Below are positions 36,025 through 44,733 of a DNA stretch of 64,000 nt, piece by piece (positions within the stretch are counted from its first letter, which is position 1; the number at the start of each line of letters is the position of its first letter). Position numbers and translations under genes: made by a program. The notes under the pieces are model-generated. The model did no database searches, had not been told where the DNA came from, and saw only the letters and a list, made by a program, of their open reading frames with translations. The DNA is taken from NCBI RefSeq assembly GCF_001417735.1, contig NZ_BBUZ01000035.1:1-64000 (forward strand). The letters run 5' to 3'. The DNA comes from Streptomyces sp. NBRC 110028 (lineage in GTDB: Bacteria > Actinomycetota > Actinomycetes > Streptomycetales > Streptomycetaceae).

Positions 36025-38808
36025 TCACCGGCCGCCGGGCGGCCGGTCCGCGGATGCCTGGCTCACCGTCAGCTCCGCGAGACCGGGAGGGTCACCACGG
36101 TCGGCCGCCTGGAGCGTGAGCCGTACGTAGCGGACGAGCGCGGGGTGCCGGAGCACGCCGGAGGAGGCGGAGTTCTCCGCCGGGCGCCAATGCCGGCCGT
36201 CGGCCGAAACCTGCATGGTGGACGACTCGGGCGCGGTGGAGGTCCATTCCGGCGAGATGCGGGTCACCCGGCGTGCGCGTCCCAGGTCGACGGTGAGGCT
36301 GCCGTCCGCCTCGGCCGGGGCCCAGGCCGTGGCGGCGCTGCCGTCCACCGCCGCCCGGGCGTCCATGCCCGGCTGTCCGGAGGTGGCCGTCGCCGTCGCG
36401 CACCGGGCGGCGTTGGCCGTGGCCTCGAGGTCCGGGCGCCGGGTCTCCAGTACGGCCGGGGCGACCGTGGCGACCGTCCGGGTGCCCTCGGCGGTCTCGA
36501 CCTCGAACGGTGTGCCACCGGTCAGCCGGACGGTCGTGCGGTGGGGACCGATGGCGACGTCGAACGTGCGGCCCCGCCAGTGCAGCCCCTTCAGCCGCAC
36601 CCCCTCCTTCATCTGCGGGGGGAGCACCGGGTCCAGTCGCACCCGGTCGTCCTCCCACCGCAGTCCGGCCAGGCCGTAGGTGAACGTCTGGAGGAAGCCA
36701 CCCGCCCCGGTGAGGAAGTTGTGCGCGGGCGCGCCCGCCAGTGGGTCGTCCGCTCCTGCCTTGGCGCCGCGCGCCTCGGAGAACTGGTGGAAGGGCCCGC
36801 GGACGAACGGCTCGATCGAGCGCATCACGTAGGTGTACGTCGAGCATCCCGGCTCGCCGATGGCCGCGGCGTCGATCGCGTGGATCGCGTCCGTCATCGC
36901 GGGGCCTTCCGGGTCGGTGCGTACGGCGTAGTAGTCCAGGGTGCGAGCCGCCTGCTCGCGGGTCATGGGCCACCGCAGCGGGTACATCAGCATGGCGGTG
37001 TCCGCCTGCTTGATCTTCGAGCCGTCATAGCCGGCGTACTGCTCGAAGACCTGCCGCTCGCTGTCGTACGGAATGCGCAGCCGGTCGGCGATCCGCGTCC
37101 AGTCGGCGGGCGGGTCCTGTCCGAGCACCCGCGCCGCACGGGTCGCGTCGCGCAGCGCCGTGGCCGCGCCGGCGTTGGTGAAGGCCCCGTCGGTGACGCC
37201 GTTGCTGTACTCGTCGGGGCCGGCCACGTTCTCGATCGAGTAGCTGCCGTCGGCGTTTCCGGTGACCCGTCCGGTCCAGAACTCGGCGATGCCCTTCAGT
37301 ACCGGCCACCCGCGTGTCCGCAGCCAGTCGCGGTCGCCGGTCGCCTGGTAGTACTGCCAGACGGCCATGGCGATATCGCTCTGGAGGTGGATCTGCATGA
37401 GGCAGTGCGGCGGCGGGCCCCAGCTGTGGCACTCTTCCAGGTCGCCCTGGCCACCACTGGTCCACGAGTAGAACAGACCGGGATAGCCGATCCGCTCGGC
37501 ATTGGCGCGGGCCGCCGTGCGGGTGCGGTAGCGGTAGTCCACGATGGATCTGGCCAGCCGCGGCTGGTTCGCGAGCAGCGCGGGGAACATCCAGGTGTCG
37601 GCGTCCCAGAACACCTGGCCCGCGTAGTTGTCGCTGGTCAGCCCGGTCGGCGCGATGCTGTTGCGGGAGCCGGCGCGGACGTTGGACAGCATCCCGTACT
37701 CCGAGGAGCGGATCCATGCCTGGAGGTCGGGCTGCCCGGCGACCGCGATGTCGCTGCGCCACAGCGCGGCCCAGGCCGCCGTGTGGGTGGCGAACAGGGC
37801 CGGCCAGCCCCGCTCCGCGGCCTGCCGGGAGGCGGCCACCGCCGCCCGGAGCGGGGTGTCGGCGGTCAAGGCGGTGTCCACGCCGACGTACTTGGTGAGC
37901 GTGTACGTGTGCGCGCCGCGGACCGGGAAGCCGACGGATTGCCGGTTCGTCAGACTTCGGCCGGTCTCGGCCGGGCGGGTGTCGCGCGGGTGTACGCCGG
38001 GTCCTGTGGTGAGGGTGGAGGCGATGGCGCCGCGGGTCCCGGTGCCCTCGGAGCGGAATCCGACGGTCATGGTGCGGCCGGGCTCGCGCCCGCCACCGGT
38101 CGCCGAGAGCATCCGGGCGCCGCGGCCGTCGATGAGGTCGGTGACGGTGGCGTCACCGCTCCAATGCGGGGTCATCCGCACCCGTACCGCGGCCGTATGC
38201 TCCCGGTCGCGGGCGGCGAACACCTCGTAGACCAGGTCGGTGGCGCGTCCGTCGGCCGTGGTCCAGGTCAGCGAGGTGCGGACCAGGCCGCACCGCAGGA
38301 GAACGGTCTGCCGGTAGTGGGAGATCCGGTCGGCCGGAGTCGCCGAGGTGAAGGCTTCGGCGCCGACACCGACGGTCAGCCCGGTCCAGGTGGGGAGGGC
38401 GGCGATGACCTGCCGGTCGTCGGTGGTCGACGGGTTGTGGGCGTACAGGCCCGAGACGTACGAGCCGTCGTAACGCGGCGTGTACAGGGGCCAGCCGGTT
38501 CGCTGCTCGCCGGCCCAGTACCCGGTGCCGTTGGGAGGGATGCGCTGCCCGAGGTAGCCGTTGCCCACGAAGGCGTGGTAGCTGTCCTGCGCGTCGATGG
38601 CGGTCGATGACGGCGCCCAGCCGTCCTCCGGACGCTCCCCGGAGCACGATGCGGCGGAAGGCGCCGACGGCTCCGGGGCCCGGGTGGGCAGTGCGGAGGC
38701 CGAGGCGACGGGCAGGGCCAGGGCGACCAGGAGGATCCAGCCGATCCGCAGCCAGCGGGGCATCCGCGCGCGGGCCGCCGGGTCGAAGGCTTCGGGCCCG
38801 GCCGTCAC
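36025..38808 (-). CDS. Secreted GH65 glycoside hydrolase (acid-trehalase-like) with F5/8 domain
   Basis: A GTG at 38808 overlapping the transporter's TGA (GTGA) gives 927 residues. The N-terminal signal peptide has RWLRIGWILLVALALPVASA. The catalytic GH65 region has GQVFWDADTWMFPALLANQP, the general-acid segment ENVAGPDEYSNGVTDGAFTN, and HQFSEARG. The last about 130 residues are a galactose-binding-like F5/8-type domain (ATSGQPGMDARAAVDGSAAT, VTRISPEWTSTAP). Phosphate-independent GH65 members cleave alpha-glucosides such as trehalose. At the end of a biosynthetic operon it might remove a sugar from an exported glycosylated precursor, but no glycosyltransferase is seen, so this is speculative. 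Confidence 0.8.
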   Translation of the reverse strand: MTAGPEAFDPAARARMPRWLRIGWILLVALALPVASASALPTRAPEPSAPSAASCSGERPEDGWAPSSTAIDAQDSYHAFVGNGYLGQRIPPNGTGYWAGEQRTGWPLYTPRYDGSYVSGLYAHNPSTTDDRQVIAALPTWTGLTVGVGAEAFTSATPADRISHYRQTVLLRCGLVRTSLTWTTADGRATDLVYEVFAARDREHTAAVRVRMTPHWSGDATVTDLIDGRGARMLSATGGGREPGRTMTVGFRSEGTGTRGAIASTLTTGPGVHPRDTRPAETGRSLTNRQSVGFPVRGAHTYTLTKYVGVDTALTADTPLRAAVAASRQAAERGWPALFATHTAAWAALWRSDIAVAGQPDLQAWIRSSEYGMLSNVRAGSRNSIAPTGLTSDNYAGQVFWDADTWMFPALLANQPRLARSIVDYRYRTRTAARANAERIGYPGLFYSWTSGGQGDLEECHSWGPPPHCLMQIHLQSDIAMAVWQYYQATGDRDWLRTRGWPVLKGIAEFWTGRVTGNADGSYSIENVAGPDEYSNGVTDGAFTNAGAATALRDATRAARVLGQDPPADWTRIADRLRIPYDSERQVFEQYAGYDGSKIKQADTAMLMYPLRWPMTREQAARTLDYYAVRTDPEGPAMTDAIHAIDAAAIGEPGCSTYTYVMRSIEPFVRGPFHQFSEARGAKAGADDPLAGAPAHNFLTGAGGFLQTFTYGLAGLRWEDDRVRLDPVLPPQMKEGVRLKGLHWRGRTFDVAIGPHRTTVRLTGGTPFEVETAEGTRTVATVAPAVLETRRPDLEATANAARCATATATSGQPGMDARAAVDGSAATAWAPAEADGSLTVDLGRARRVTRISPEWTSTAPESSTMQVSADGRHWRPAENSASSGVLRHPALVRYVRLTLQAADRGDPPGLAELTVSQASADRPPGGR

Positions 38809-40142
38809 AGCCGGACCCCCTCGCGCGAGAGGGGGTTGGACGGACGGATCGCCAGGGACATCGCCCCCGCGGCCAGGCACACCGTGGCACCCGTGAACCA
38901 GACGATCGTGTAGCTGCCGAAGTTGTCACGGATCACCCCGCCCACGGCGGTCGCGAGCGCCCCGCCGAGCTGGTGCGCGGTCCACAGCCAGCCGAAGACC
39001 ACACCGGCCGACGAGCCGAAGGACTCCTGGCACAGCCGGATGGTCGGCGGCACGGTGGCGATCCAGTCCATGCCGTAGAAGATGGTGAAGACCAGCATGC
39101 CGGGCGTCACCGTGTCGGCGAACAGCCACGGCAGCATCAGCAGGGACAACCCTCGCAGGGTGTAGTACACCAGGAGCAGGTAACGCGAGTCGTACCGGTC
39201 CGTCAGCCAGCCGGAGAAGGTGGTCCCGACGATGTCGAAGACCCCGGCGATGCCGAGCAGCCCGGCGGCGGCCGTCGTCGTCATCCCGTGGTCGTGCGCG
39301 GCCGGGATGAAGTCGGTCTGTATGAAGCCGGACGTCGTGACACCGCAGATACCGAAGGTGCCGGCCAGCAGCCAGAAATCCTGTGTCCGGGCCGCCTTCC
39401 GCAGCACCCCGAACGCGCTCGTGGCCGCGGGCGCCGCCTCCGGTGCCGTCGGCTCCGCGCCCGGTTCGCCCTCTGCCGCCTCCTCGGCTCCGTACGCGGT
39501 CAGGCCCATCTCCCGCGGGTGGTCGCGGAGCAGGAAGATGACGAAGGGCACCGCGACCAAGGAGCCGAGCGCCACCACGATCGACGCCGTGCGCCAGCTC
39601 GAGTTGTCGCTCAGCCGTCCCAGCAGCGGCAGGAAGACCAGCTGGCCCGCGGTGCTTCCGGCGGTGAGAACCCCGGAGACGATGCCGCGGCGCTTGACGA
39701 ACCACCGCTCGGTGAGGGTGGCGACGAAGGCCAGGGAGATCGCGCCGCAGCCGGCTCCCACCAGCACGCCCCACAGCAGCACCAGCTGCCACGGCGCCGT
39801 CATCCACGCGGGCAGCCCGGTGCCGAGTGCGATCAGCACCAGCGCGCCGGAGAGCACACTGCGGATGCTGAGCCGTTCCATCAGCGCCGCCGCGTACGGC
39901 GCCGCCAGGCCGACGATCACCAGGTTCAGCGAGATCGCGAAGGAGATCGTGCCGTAGGACCAGCCCATCTCCTCGTGGAGCGGGGTCAGGACCACCGAAG
40001 GCAGGGAACGGAAGCCGGACGTACCGATCAGGACCAGGAACGAGACACCGGCCACGATCCAGGCCCAGTGAAGGGAACCCGCTCCGGCACGTGGCCCGCT
40101 GCGGGGTGTTTCGGGGATCTTTTCAAGGTTTTGCACGTGCAT
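38805..40142 (-). CDS. MFS transporter
   Basis: The 445-residue protein has about 12 membrane segments, with the MFS loop signature FVKRRGIVSGVLTAGSTAGQ after segment four and a cytoplasmic acidic linker (EEAAEGEPGAEPTAPEAAP) in the middle. It resembles the oxalate-formate/monocarboxylate branch of the family. Position in the operon after the KAS III-like gene, and translational coupling to the secreted hydrolase, suggest product export or precursor uptake. Confidence 0.87.
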   Translation of the reverse strand: MHVQNLEKIPETPRSGPRAGAGSLHWAWIVAGVSFLVLIGTSGFRSLPSVVLTPLHEEMGWSYGTISFAISLNLVIVGLAAPYAAALMERLSIRSVLSGALVLIALGTGLPAWMTAPWQLVLLWGVLVGAGCGAISLAFVATLTERWFVKRRGIVSGVLTAGSTAGQLVFLPLLGRLSDNSSWRTASIVVALGSLVAVPFVIFLLRDHPREMGLTAYGAEEAAEGEPGAEPTAPEAAPAATSAFGVLRKAARTQDFWLLAGTFGICGVTTSGFIQTDFIPAAHDHGMTTTAAAGLLGIAGVFDIVGTTFSGWLTDRYDSRYLLLVYYTLRGLSLLMLPWLFADTVTPGMLVFTIFYGMDWIATVPPTIRLCQESFGSSAGVVFGWLWTAHQLGGALATAVGGVIRDNFGSYTIVWFTGATVCLAAGAMSLAIRPSNPLSREGVRL

Positions 40143-40206
40143 CCTCCCACGGGAACGGGCAAGCCCGAGGTGAAATCCTCCGGCGCGGCGGTTCCGCCGG
40201 ACGGTG

Positions 40207-41217
40207 TCAGCGGTCGCCTTCGGGCGCGTGGGTGACGACCATGGCCGAGTACGTGGCGCCCAGGCCGGTCGCGGTGAACAGGTAGTGGCGACCGGCCTCC
40301 AGCTGTCCGGTGTCCCGCATCGTCGTGTAATTGACCATGACGTCGGAGGCGTAGCAGTGGCTGTACTTCGGGAGGTTGTCGGTGAAGAACCGGTCGCGGT
40401 CCACGCCGAGTTCGGTGGAGACCTCGATCATCAGCGAGTTGTAGTGCACGAACCGGTGGATGTCGTCGAGTTCGAGGCCGGCCTGGGCGATCGCCTCGCG
40501 GATGACATCGCACACCTCCGGATCGTGTGCGTTGTTGGCCCTCTCACGGGTTTCCTGGTCCATCAGGATGCCGTCGGCGAACTCGCCGCGGGTGCGGGTG
40601 ACGTAGGAGCGCACGCGGTCCCCCCGGCCCCCGCGGGCGACCAGGCAGGCGCTGGCGGCCTCGCCCATCACCGAACCGAGGGAGTGGTAGTCCTGGTTCA
40701 GCTTCGCGAAGGGTTTCTCCCCGGTGACGACCAGGGCGCGCGCCGCCGGGTCACCGTCCATCGCCAGCAGGGCGCCGGCCATGTCGATGGCCGCGAGCCC
40801 GATCGCGCAGTTCTGCTGGGTGAGCCCGAACGCCTGCGCGTCATGGAGTCCGAGCGAGGTGCGCAGGACGTCGGCGGCGTCCATGGTGGAGGGGGTGACC
40901 TCCTGGGTGGCGTGTCCGTACAGCAGGTACTTCACCGTGCTCGGGTCGGTCACCTCCTTCAGGGCCGCGCGGGCGGCCGGGAGGATGAGGTCGAAGAGCG
41001 ACTGTTCGGGGTCCAGCCGCATGTCGCGGACGCCGTAGACGCGACGCAGCACTTTCATCTGAGCCCGCGTCAGCCCCAGCGGGCCGCCGACGTCCTCCAG
41101 GGAGACCGAGCGGGACGGTACGTAGGCACCCCATGCCTCCAGGGTGGTCGGCTGGTCGTCGAGGGCCCCCTGCGGTCCGTTGCCCGGCCGGGGCGTGTAG
41201 GCGGTCGAGAAGGTCAC
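40207..41217 (-). CDS. KAS III-like ketosynthase/acyltransferase with altered triad
   Basis: The 336-residue thiolase-fold protein has the nucleophile Cys in GLTQQNCAIGLAAIDMAGAL and the His in HRFVHYNSLM. In FabH the third residue is Asn within a GNTSAAS segment. The equivalent here reads KYSHCYASD, so His takes the Asn position and the triad would be Cys-His-His, as in elongating KAS I/II. The C-terminal FTATGLGATYSAMVV is normal. Such divergent KAS III enzymes in clusters catalyse acyl transfer or Claisen condensation on carrier-bound substrates. It lies between the hotdog gene and the transporter in the ACP operon. Confidence 0.8.
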   Translation of the reverse strand: MTFSTAYTPRPGNGPQGALDDQPTTLEAWGAYVPSRSVSLEDVGGPLGLTRAQMKVLRRVYGVRDMRLDPEQSLFDLILPAARAALKEVTDPSTVKYLLYGHATQEVTPSTMDAADVLRTSLGLHDAQAFGLTQQNCAIGLAAIDMAGALLAMDGDPAARALVVTGEKPFAKLNQDYHSLGSVMGEAASACLVARGGRGDRVRSYVTRTRGEFADGILMDQETRERANNAHDPEVCDVIREAIAQAGLELDDIHRFVHYNSLMIEVSTELGVDRDRFFTDNLPKYSHCYASDVMVNYTTMRDTGQLEAGRHYLFTATGLGATYSAMVVTHAPEGDR

Positions 41218-41288
41218 GCCGTTGTCCTCCTGTGTGTGGTCCGTACTTCCTGAAGCTGCGTGGCTCCGAGCCGCGTGGTGGGGCCGGC

Positions 41289-41708
41289 TCAGGCGCTCAG
41301 CGCGCGCCGGCGGGCCTTGTGCACCGGCACCACCACGACCCCCACCGCACGGCAGACGACCACCGGCTCGTCGAGGACCGCGGCTGTGCTGTGGCCCTCC
41401 TCGTAGCGGGCCTCGATGACCTTGCGGGCCTCCAGCTCGACGACCCGGCGCAGCCGGCTTTCCTTGGTCAGCCGCCCGGTCACCTCGATGAAGTCACCGG
41501 CGTGGACGGGAGCGGTGAAGGTCACCTCGGTGTAGTGGGACAGCAGTCCCTCGTCTCCGTCGGTGCGGATGGCGATCTCGGTGACGACGTCACCGAAGAG
41601 GCGGAGCATGCGGGCTCCGTCCACGAGGTCGCCGCCGTAGTGCGCCTCCTCGGCTCCCATGCGCACCCGCAGCATCACCGTGCACGGATCGGTCGGATCA
41701 GTCGGCAC
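41289..41708 (-). CDS. Hotdog-fold protein, 3-aminobutyryl-CoA ammonia-lyase-like
   Basis: The 139-residue protein starts at GTG 41708, overlapping the PPTase stop by 11 bp. It has MLRVRMGAEEAHYGGDLVDG, ARMLRLFGDVVTEIAIRTDG, then EVTFTAPVHAGDFIEVTGRL and VLDEPVVVCRAVGVVVVPVH. This pattern matches the single-hotdog 3-aminobutyryl-CoA ammonia-lyase (Kal) family of lysine fermentation, which adds or removes ammonia at the beta carbon of an enoyl thioester. In this operon it could form or remove a beta-amino group on an ACP-bound acyl chain made by the KAS III-like enzyme. The family call is from memory of the pattern. Confidence 0.65.
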   Translation of the reverse strand: MPTDPTDPCTVMLRVRMGAEEAHYGGDLVDGARMLRLFGDVVTEIAIRTDGDEGLLSHYTEVTFTAPVHAGDFIEVTGRLTKESRLRRVVELEARKVIEARYEEGHSTAAVLDEPVVVCRAVGVVVVPVHKARRRALSA

Positions 41709-42228
41709 TGAGTGCCCTCCTCTTCGTGAGAACGCCGCCGCGAGCCCTCGTCGTCCGCGCGAGAACGGCGTCGAACGCCTGCGCCACCTCCTGATGCGTG
41801 GCGGTGTCGGCGCGCTCCGGCATGGCCGCCGACCAGCCCACCGCGACGGCGATGACCAGGTCTTCCTTGTGCGAGATCGACACAGCGATCCGGTCCAGGC
41901 CGATGTCGGCGGCACGGCGCGCGGCGGCGCCGGTCAGCCGCACAAGAGGGGCTCCTTCCTCGGTCCGGCCGATGTCGACCTGCCAGGCCGGGACGCCGGC
42001 GAGCAGTCCGACGCCCAGCGCTTTGAGCACCGCCTCCTTCGCGGCGAACCGGCCGGCCAGGAACTCCCGGCGCCGGCTGGGCGCCAAAGTCCCGGCCTCC
42101 CGGCGTTCCGGGGCCGAATACATCAGCTGCCGGAACCAGCCGCGGCGCGCCAGCCGGTCGAGTTCGCCGATGCGGAGCAGGTCGACCCCGACGAAGGGGG
42201 GACCGGACTCCCCCGTGGCCTGGCTCAC
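41698..42228 (-). CDS. AcpS-type 4'-phosphopantetheinyl transferase
   Basis: The 176-residue protein starts at GTG 42228, overlapping the upstream stop (GTGA). VGVDLLRIGELDRLARRGWF holds the Mg-binding Asp, and RFAAKEAVLKALGVGLLAGV the conserved KEA segment. These define holo-ACP synthases. It is longer than the about 125-residue primary-metabolism AcpS, with a C-terminal extension (QEVAQAFDAVLARTTRARGG). It probably activates the ACP and the NRPS thiolation domains of this cluster. Confidence 0.85.
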   Translation of the reverse strand: MSQATGESGPPFVGVDLLRIGELDRLARRGWFRQLMYSAPERREAGTLAPSRRREFLAGRFAAKEAVLKALGVGLLAGVPAWQVDIGRTEEGAPLVRLTGAAARRAADIGLDRIAVSISHKEDLVIAVAVGWSAAMPERADTATHQEVAQAFDAVLARTTRARGGVLTKRRALSAD

Positions 42229-43073
42229 GGCGAGGGCTCCGGGTGCGCGGCGCCGCGCAGAACCGCCGCCGAGCAGGTTCCCGAGCGCGGGTCGGTGTCG
42301 TGCAGGACGACCGTGTCGTACTGCCCGGCCCACTGGGGGTTTTGGGCCAGCTCCAGCCAGACGCTCGTGCAGTAGGTCCGCTCGGCGTGCCGGTGGACCT
42401 CCACGCCGTCCGGCAGGGTGTCGTGCCCGCCCCGGGGGCCTTCGACGACCAGCGCCGTGTCGGCCCGGTCCGCGGCGGTCACCTCGGCGAGCCGGCGGGC
42501 GCAGTCGGCCGGTCCGGTTTGGGTCCACACGTCGTGCACGCTCAGCCCCGGTCCCTCCTGGCCGGACTGCAGCAACAGCAGCGCACCGGAGTCGATCAGG
42601 TCCGCGCCGTCCACCAGCGGGTCGTCGTTGGGCAGTGTGCTCTGCTCCAGCACCGCCAGTACGGCCTGGTCGCAGTAGCCGAGCCGGCAGTACGCGGCGG
42701 CGACGCGAAGCGCCGAGAAGGGCGCTGCCAGTCCCTGCTCGGCGACCGCGAAGCTCGCCGCGCGGTTGCCGAACGCCCGGTTCAGCTGGGTGGAGGTGGT
42801 GGTGAAGGGGTGCACGTCGGGCAGGGCGTAGGAGACCATCACGAGGTCCGGTTCCACGGTTCCGAGCGGATCGCCGTCGAGCAACCGCTGGACCAGATCG
42901 GCGTGGGTGACCACCGGCCGGTCCCCGGCCGACACCACGTCCGGGCTCTGGCCGAAGGACGTGAGGAGGTCGCGGTCGTACTCCGCCATGATGGAGAACT
43001 CGGGGCGCACGGTACGGGGCGGGGCAAGGACCGCCGCCCCCTGCCGTACCGCCAGTGTGCTGCCGGCCATCAA
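42225..43073 (-). CDS. Thiolase-fold protein lacking catalytic Cys
   Basis: The 282-residue protein has KAS III-like stretches: PDLVMVSYALPDVHPFTTTS, then FAVAEQGLAAPFSALRVAAA and LVDGADLIDSGALLLLQSG. The position of the nucleophile Cys appears to be Gln (AEQG where KAS enzymes have ACxG), as in decarboxylating KSQ or chain-length-factor-type subunits. The C-terminal half is shortened compared with FabH. It may be a non-condensing partner of the KAS III-like enzyme encoded two genes downstream, or a decarboxylase. The protein as a whole is not a family I can name firmly. Confidence 0.55.
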   Translation of the reverse strand: MMAGSTLAVRQGAAVLAPPRTVRPEFSIMAEYDRDLLTSFGQSPDVVSAGDRPVVTHADLVQRLLDGDPLGTVEPDLVMVSYALPDVHPFTTTSTQLNRAFGNRAASFAVAEQGLAAPFSALRVAAAYCRLGYCDQAVLAVLEQSTLPNDDPLVDGADLIDSGALLLLQSGQEGPGLSVHDVWTQTGPADCARRLAEVTAADRADTALVVEGPRGGHDTLPDGVEVHRHAERTYCTSVWLELAQNPQWAGQYDTVVLHDTDPRSGTCSAAVLRGAAHPEPSP

Positions 43074-43116
43074 GATCCTTCCTGGAAGACTTCTGAGGTC
43101 GAGGACGTCACGCGGC

Positions 43117-43146
43117 CTCCCAGGCCCGGCTGGCCGGGCCTGGGAG
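43117..43146 (-). terminator. Intra-operon hairpin after the ACP gene
   Basis: A perfect 13-bp stem, CTCCCAGGCCCGG (43117-43129) and CCGGGCCTGGGAG (43134-43146), has a 4-nt loop. It lies 9 bp after the ACP stop and 44 bp before the next start. It may stabilise or partially terminate the transcript so that ACP is made in excess. Confidence 0.65.
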
Positions 43147-43154
43147 AATCCCGG

Positions 43155-43427
43155 CTAGCCGGCGGCCTGGCCCGCCGCGGACGGCATCTGCCGGAGCAGG
43201 TAGTCGGTGAAGCTGCCGACGGTGGCGAAGTCCGTCATCTCCAGCTGCTCGGGGTCGACCTCCACCCCGACCGAGTCCTCCAGCGTCATGAGGACCTCGA
43301 GTACGGAGGTGGAGTCCAGGTGCATGTCGTCGAACAGCCGGACGTCCTCCGACAGGCCGTCGACCGGGCGCTCGAGAGCCTCGCTCAGCGCGGACTCGAT
43401 CTGGTTGACGAGTTCGGTGCGGTCCAT
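43155..43427 (-). CDS. Acyl carrier protein
   Basis: The 90-residue free-standing carrier protein has the phosphopantetheine serine at residue 39 in FDDMHLDSTSVLEVLMTLED. It has the acidic helix pattern of the family and an Ala/Gly tail. It follows the PLP decarboxylase by 31 bp and precedes a hairpin. By comparison with butirosin BtrI, it would carry the amino acid loaded by the ATP-grasp ligase while the decarboxylase works on it. Confidence 0.9.
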   Translation of the reverse strand: MDRTELVNQIESALSEALERPVDGLSEDVRLFDDMHLDSTSVLEVLMTLEDSVGVEVDPEQLEMTDFATVGSFTDYLLRQMPSAAGQAAG

Positions 43428-43458
43428 GGGTACTCCGTTCGGGTCGGAAGGGGTGTGG

Positions 43459-44733
43459 TTAGAAGCGGACCAGGTGTTGCCGGTTCAGCAGGTCCGCGGG
43501 GGTGTCACGGCGGGCGATGAGGTGCGGTGTCCCGTCGTGGACCAGGACCTCGGCCGGGTAGCCGTGGCTGAGGAAGAGCACGGGCGAGGCGGTCGGCCCG
43601 TACGCGCCGGACCGCTCGACCCCGAGCAGGTCGCCGGGCGAGACGGGAGGCAGCGCCACCCGCTTGCCGATCACGTCGTTGGGGGTGCACAGCGGTCCGG
43701 TGACCGTGATGGGGGCGGTCGCCGGGTCGTGGTAGCGGGTGAGCGACCGGATGGGGAAGTTGCGCTTGACGAAGCTGCCCACGCCGACCGCGGCCATGTG
43801 GTGGTTGGTGCCGCCGTCGGCGACCGCGAAGCGCTCCCCCATCGACTCCTTGACGTAGAGCACACGCACCACGTAGGTGCCGGCCACCGCGGTGAGATAG
43901 CGGCCCAACTCCATGATCAGCCGGGTCTGCGGATGCCGTTCGACGAACTGCTCGATCACCGCGTTGACCTCGCCGTGCAGGGCGTTGAGATCGAGTTCCT
44001 TCTCGTTGTCGAAATACGGCACGCCCAGACCGCCGCCGAAGTCCACGGTCCGCAGCGGGACGCCCAGCTCCTCGCACAGTGCCTCGGCGATGGAGAGGAT
44101 GTTGGTGGTGTTGTTGACGACGTCGGAGTAGTCGAGGATGCGGGTCCCCATGTACGCGTGGACGCCGATCACCCGCGCCGCCCGGAGGGTCCGGACCAGG
44201 CTCGCGGCCGACTGCCGCAGCACCGACAGGTCCACCCCGAACTGCCGTGGCTTGCCCCCCATCGAGAGCCCCCCGCCCTTGGTCTGGAAGTCGGGGTTCA
44301 TCCGCAGCAGCACCGGCACGTCGGTCAGGCCGGCCTCGACGGCCAGGGCGTCGAGCGCCTCCAGTTCCTCCAGCGACTCGCACACGACGGCGTGCAGACC
44401 GGCGTCGAGGCAGGCGCGCAGTTCCTTGGTGGTCTTGCCCGGGCCGAGGAAGATGATGTTCTCCGGGGCGACGCCGGCGCGCTGCGCCGTGATCAGCTCC
44501 GTCAGCGAGGACACCTCGGCGCCGGCCCCCAGCGAGCCGAGGTAGGAGCAGATGCTGATGTTCGGGTTCGCCTTGAGGGAGAAGAAGACATCGACCGCCG
44601 GGTGCAGGTTCTCCCGCAGCCGCTGGTAGTTGGTGCGCAGGACCTCGGCGTCGTAGACGTACAGCGGGGTGCCGTACTCGCGGGCCAGCTCGGATACCGG
44701 CACGCCCTGAATCTCGAACTCCATCGCATTCAC
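43459..44733 (-). CDS. Type III-fold PLP-dependent amino-acid decarboxylase (BtrK-like)
   Basis: The 424-residue protein has the PLP lysine in VDVFFSLKANPNISICSYLG, the glycine-rich phosphate loop DFGGGLGVPYFD, EXGR-type MELGRYLTAVAG, and the dimer active-site Cys in GPLCTPNDVIGK. It belongs to the alanine racemase-like/diaminopimelate and ornithine decarboxylase fold. BtrK of butirosin and VinO of vicenistatin, of this fold, decarboxylate aminoacyl groups on an ACP. It starts at GTG overlapping the ATP-grasp stop (GTGA) and is followed by the ACP gene, which strongly supports an ACP-bound substrate. Confidence 0.85.
   Translation of the reverse strand: MNAMEFEIQGVPVSELAREYGTPLYVYDAEVLRTNYQRLRENLHPAVDVFFSLKANPNISICSYLGSLGAGAEVSSLTELITAQRAGVAPENIIFLGPGKTTKELRACLDAGLHAVVCESLEELEALDALAVEAGLTDVPVLLRMNPDFQTKGGGLSMGGKPRQFGVDLSVLRQSAASLVRTLRAARVIGVHAYMGTRILDYSDVVNNTTNILSIAEALCEELGVPLRTVDFGGGLGVPYFDNEKELDLNALHGEVNAVIEQFVERHPQTRLIMELGRYLTAVAGTYVVRVLYVKESMGERFAVADGGTNHHMAAVGVGSFVKRNFPIRSLTRYHDPATAPITVTGPLCTPNDVIGKRVALPPVSPGDLLGVERSGAYGPTASPVLFLSHGYPAEVLVHDGTPHLIARRDTPADLLNRQHLVRF

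Noticed and set aside
36025..38880. GH65 start at 38880
   Set aside because: The GTG at 38808 overlaps the transporter stop and directly precedes a proper signal peptide; the extension is antisense-like.
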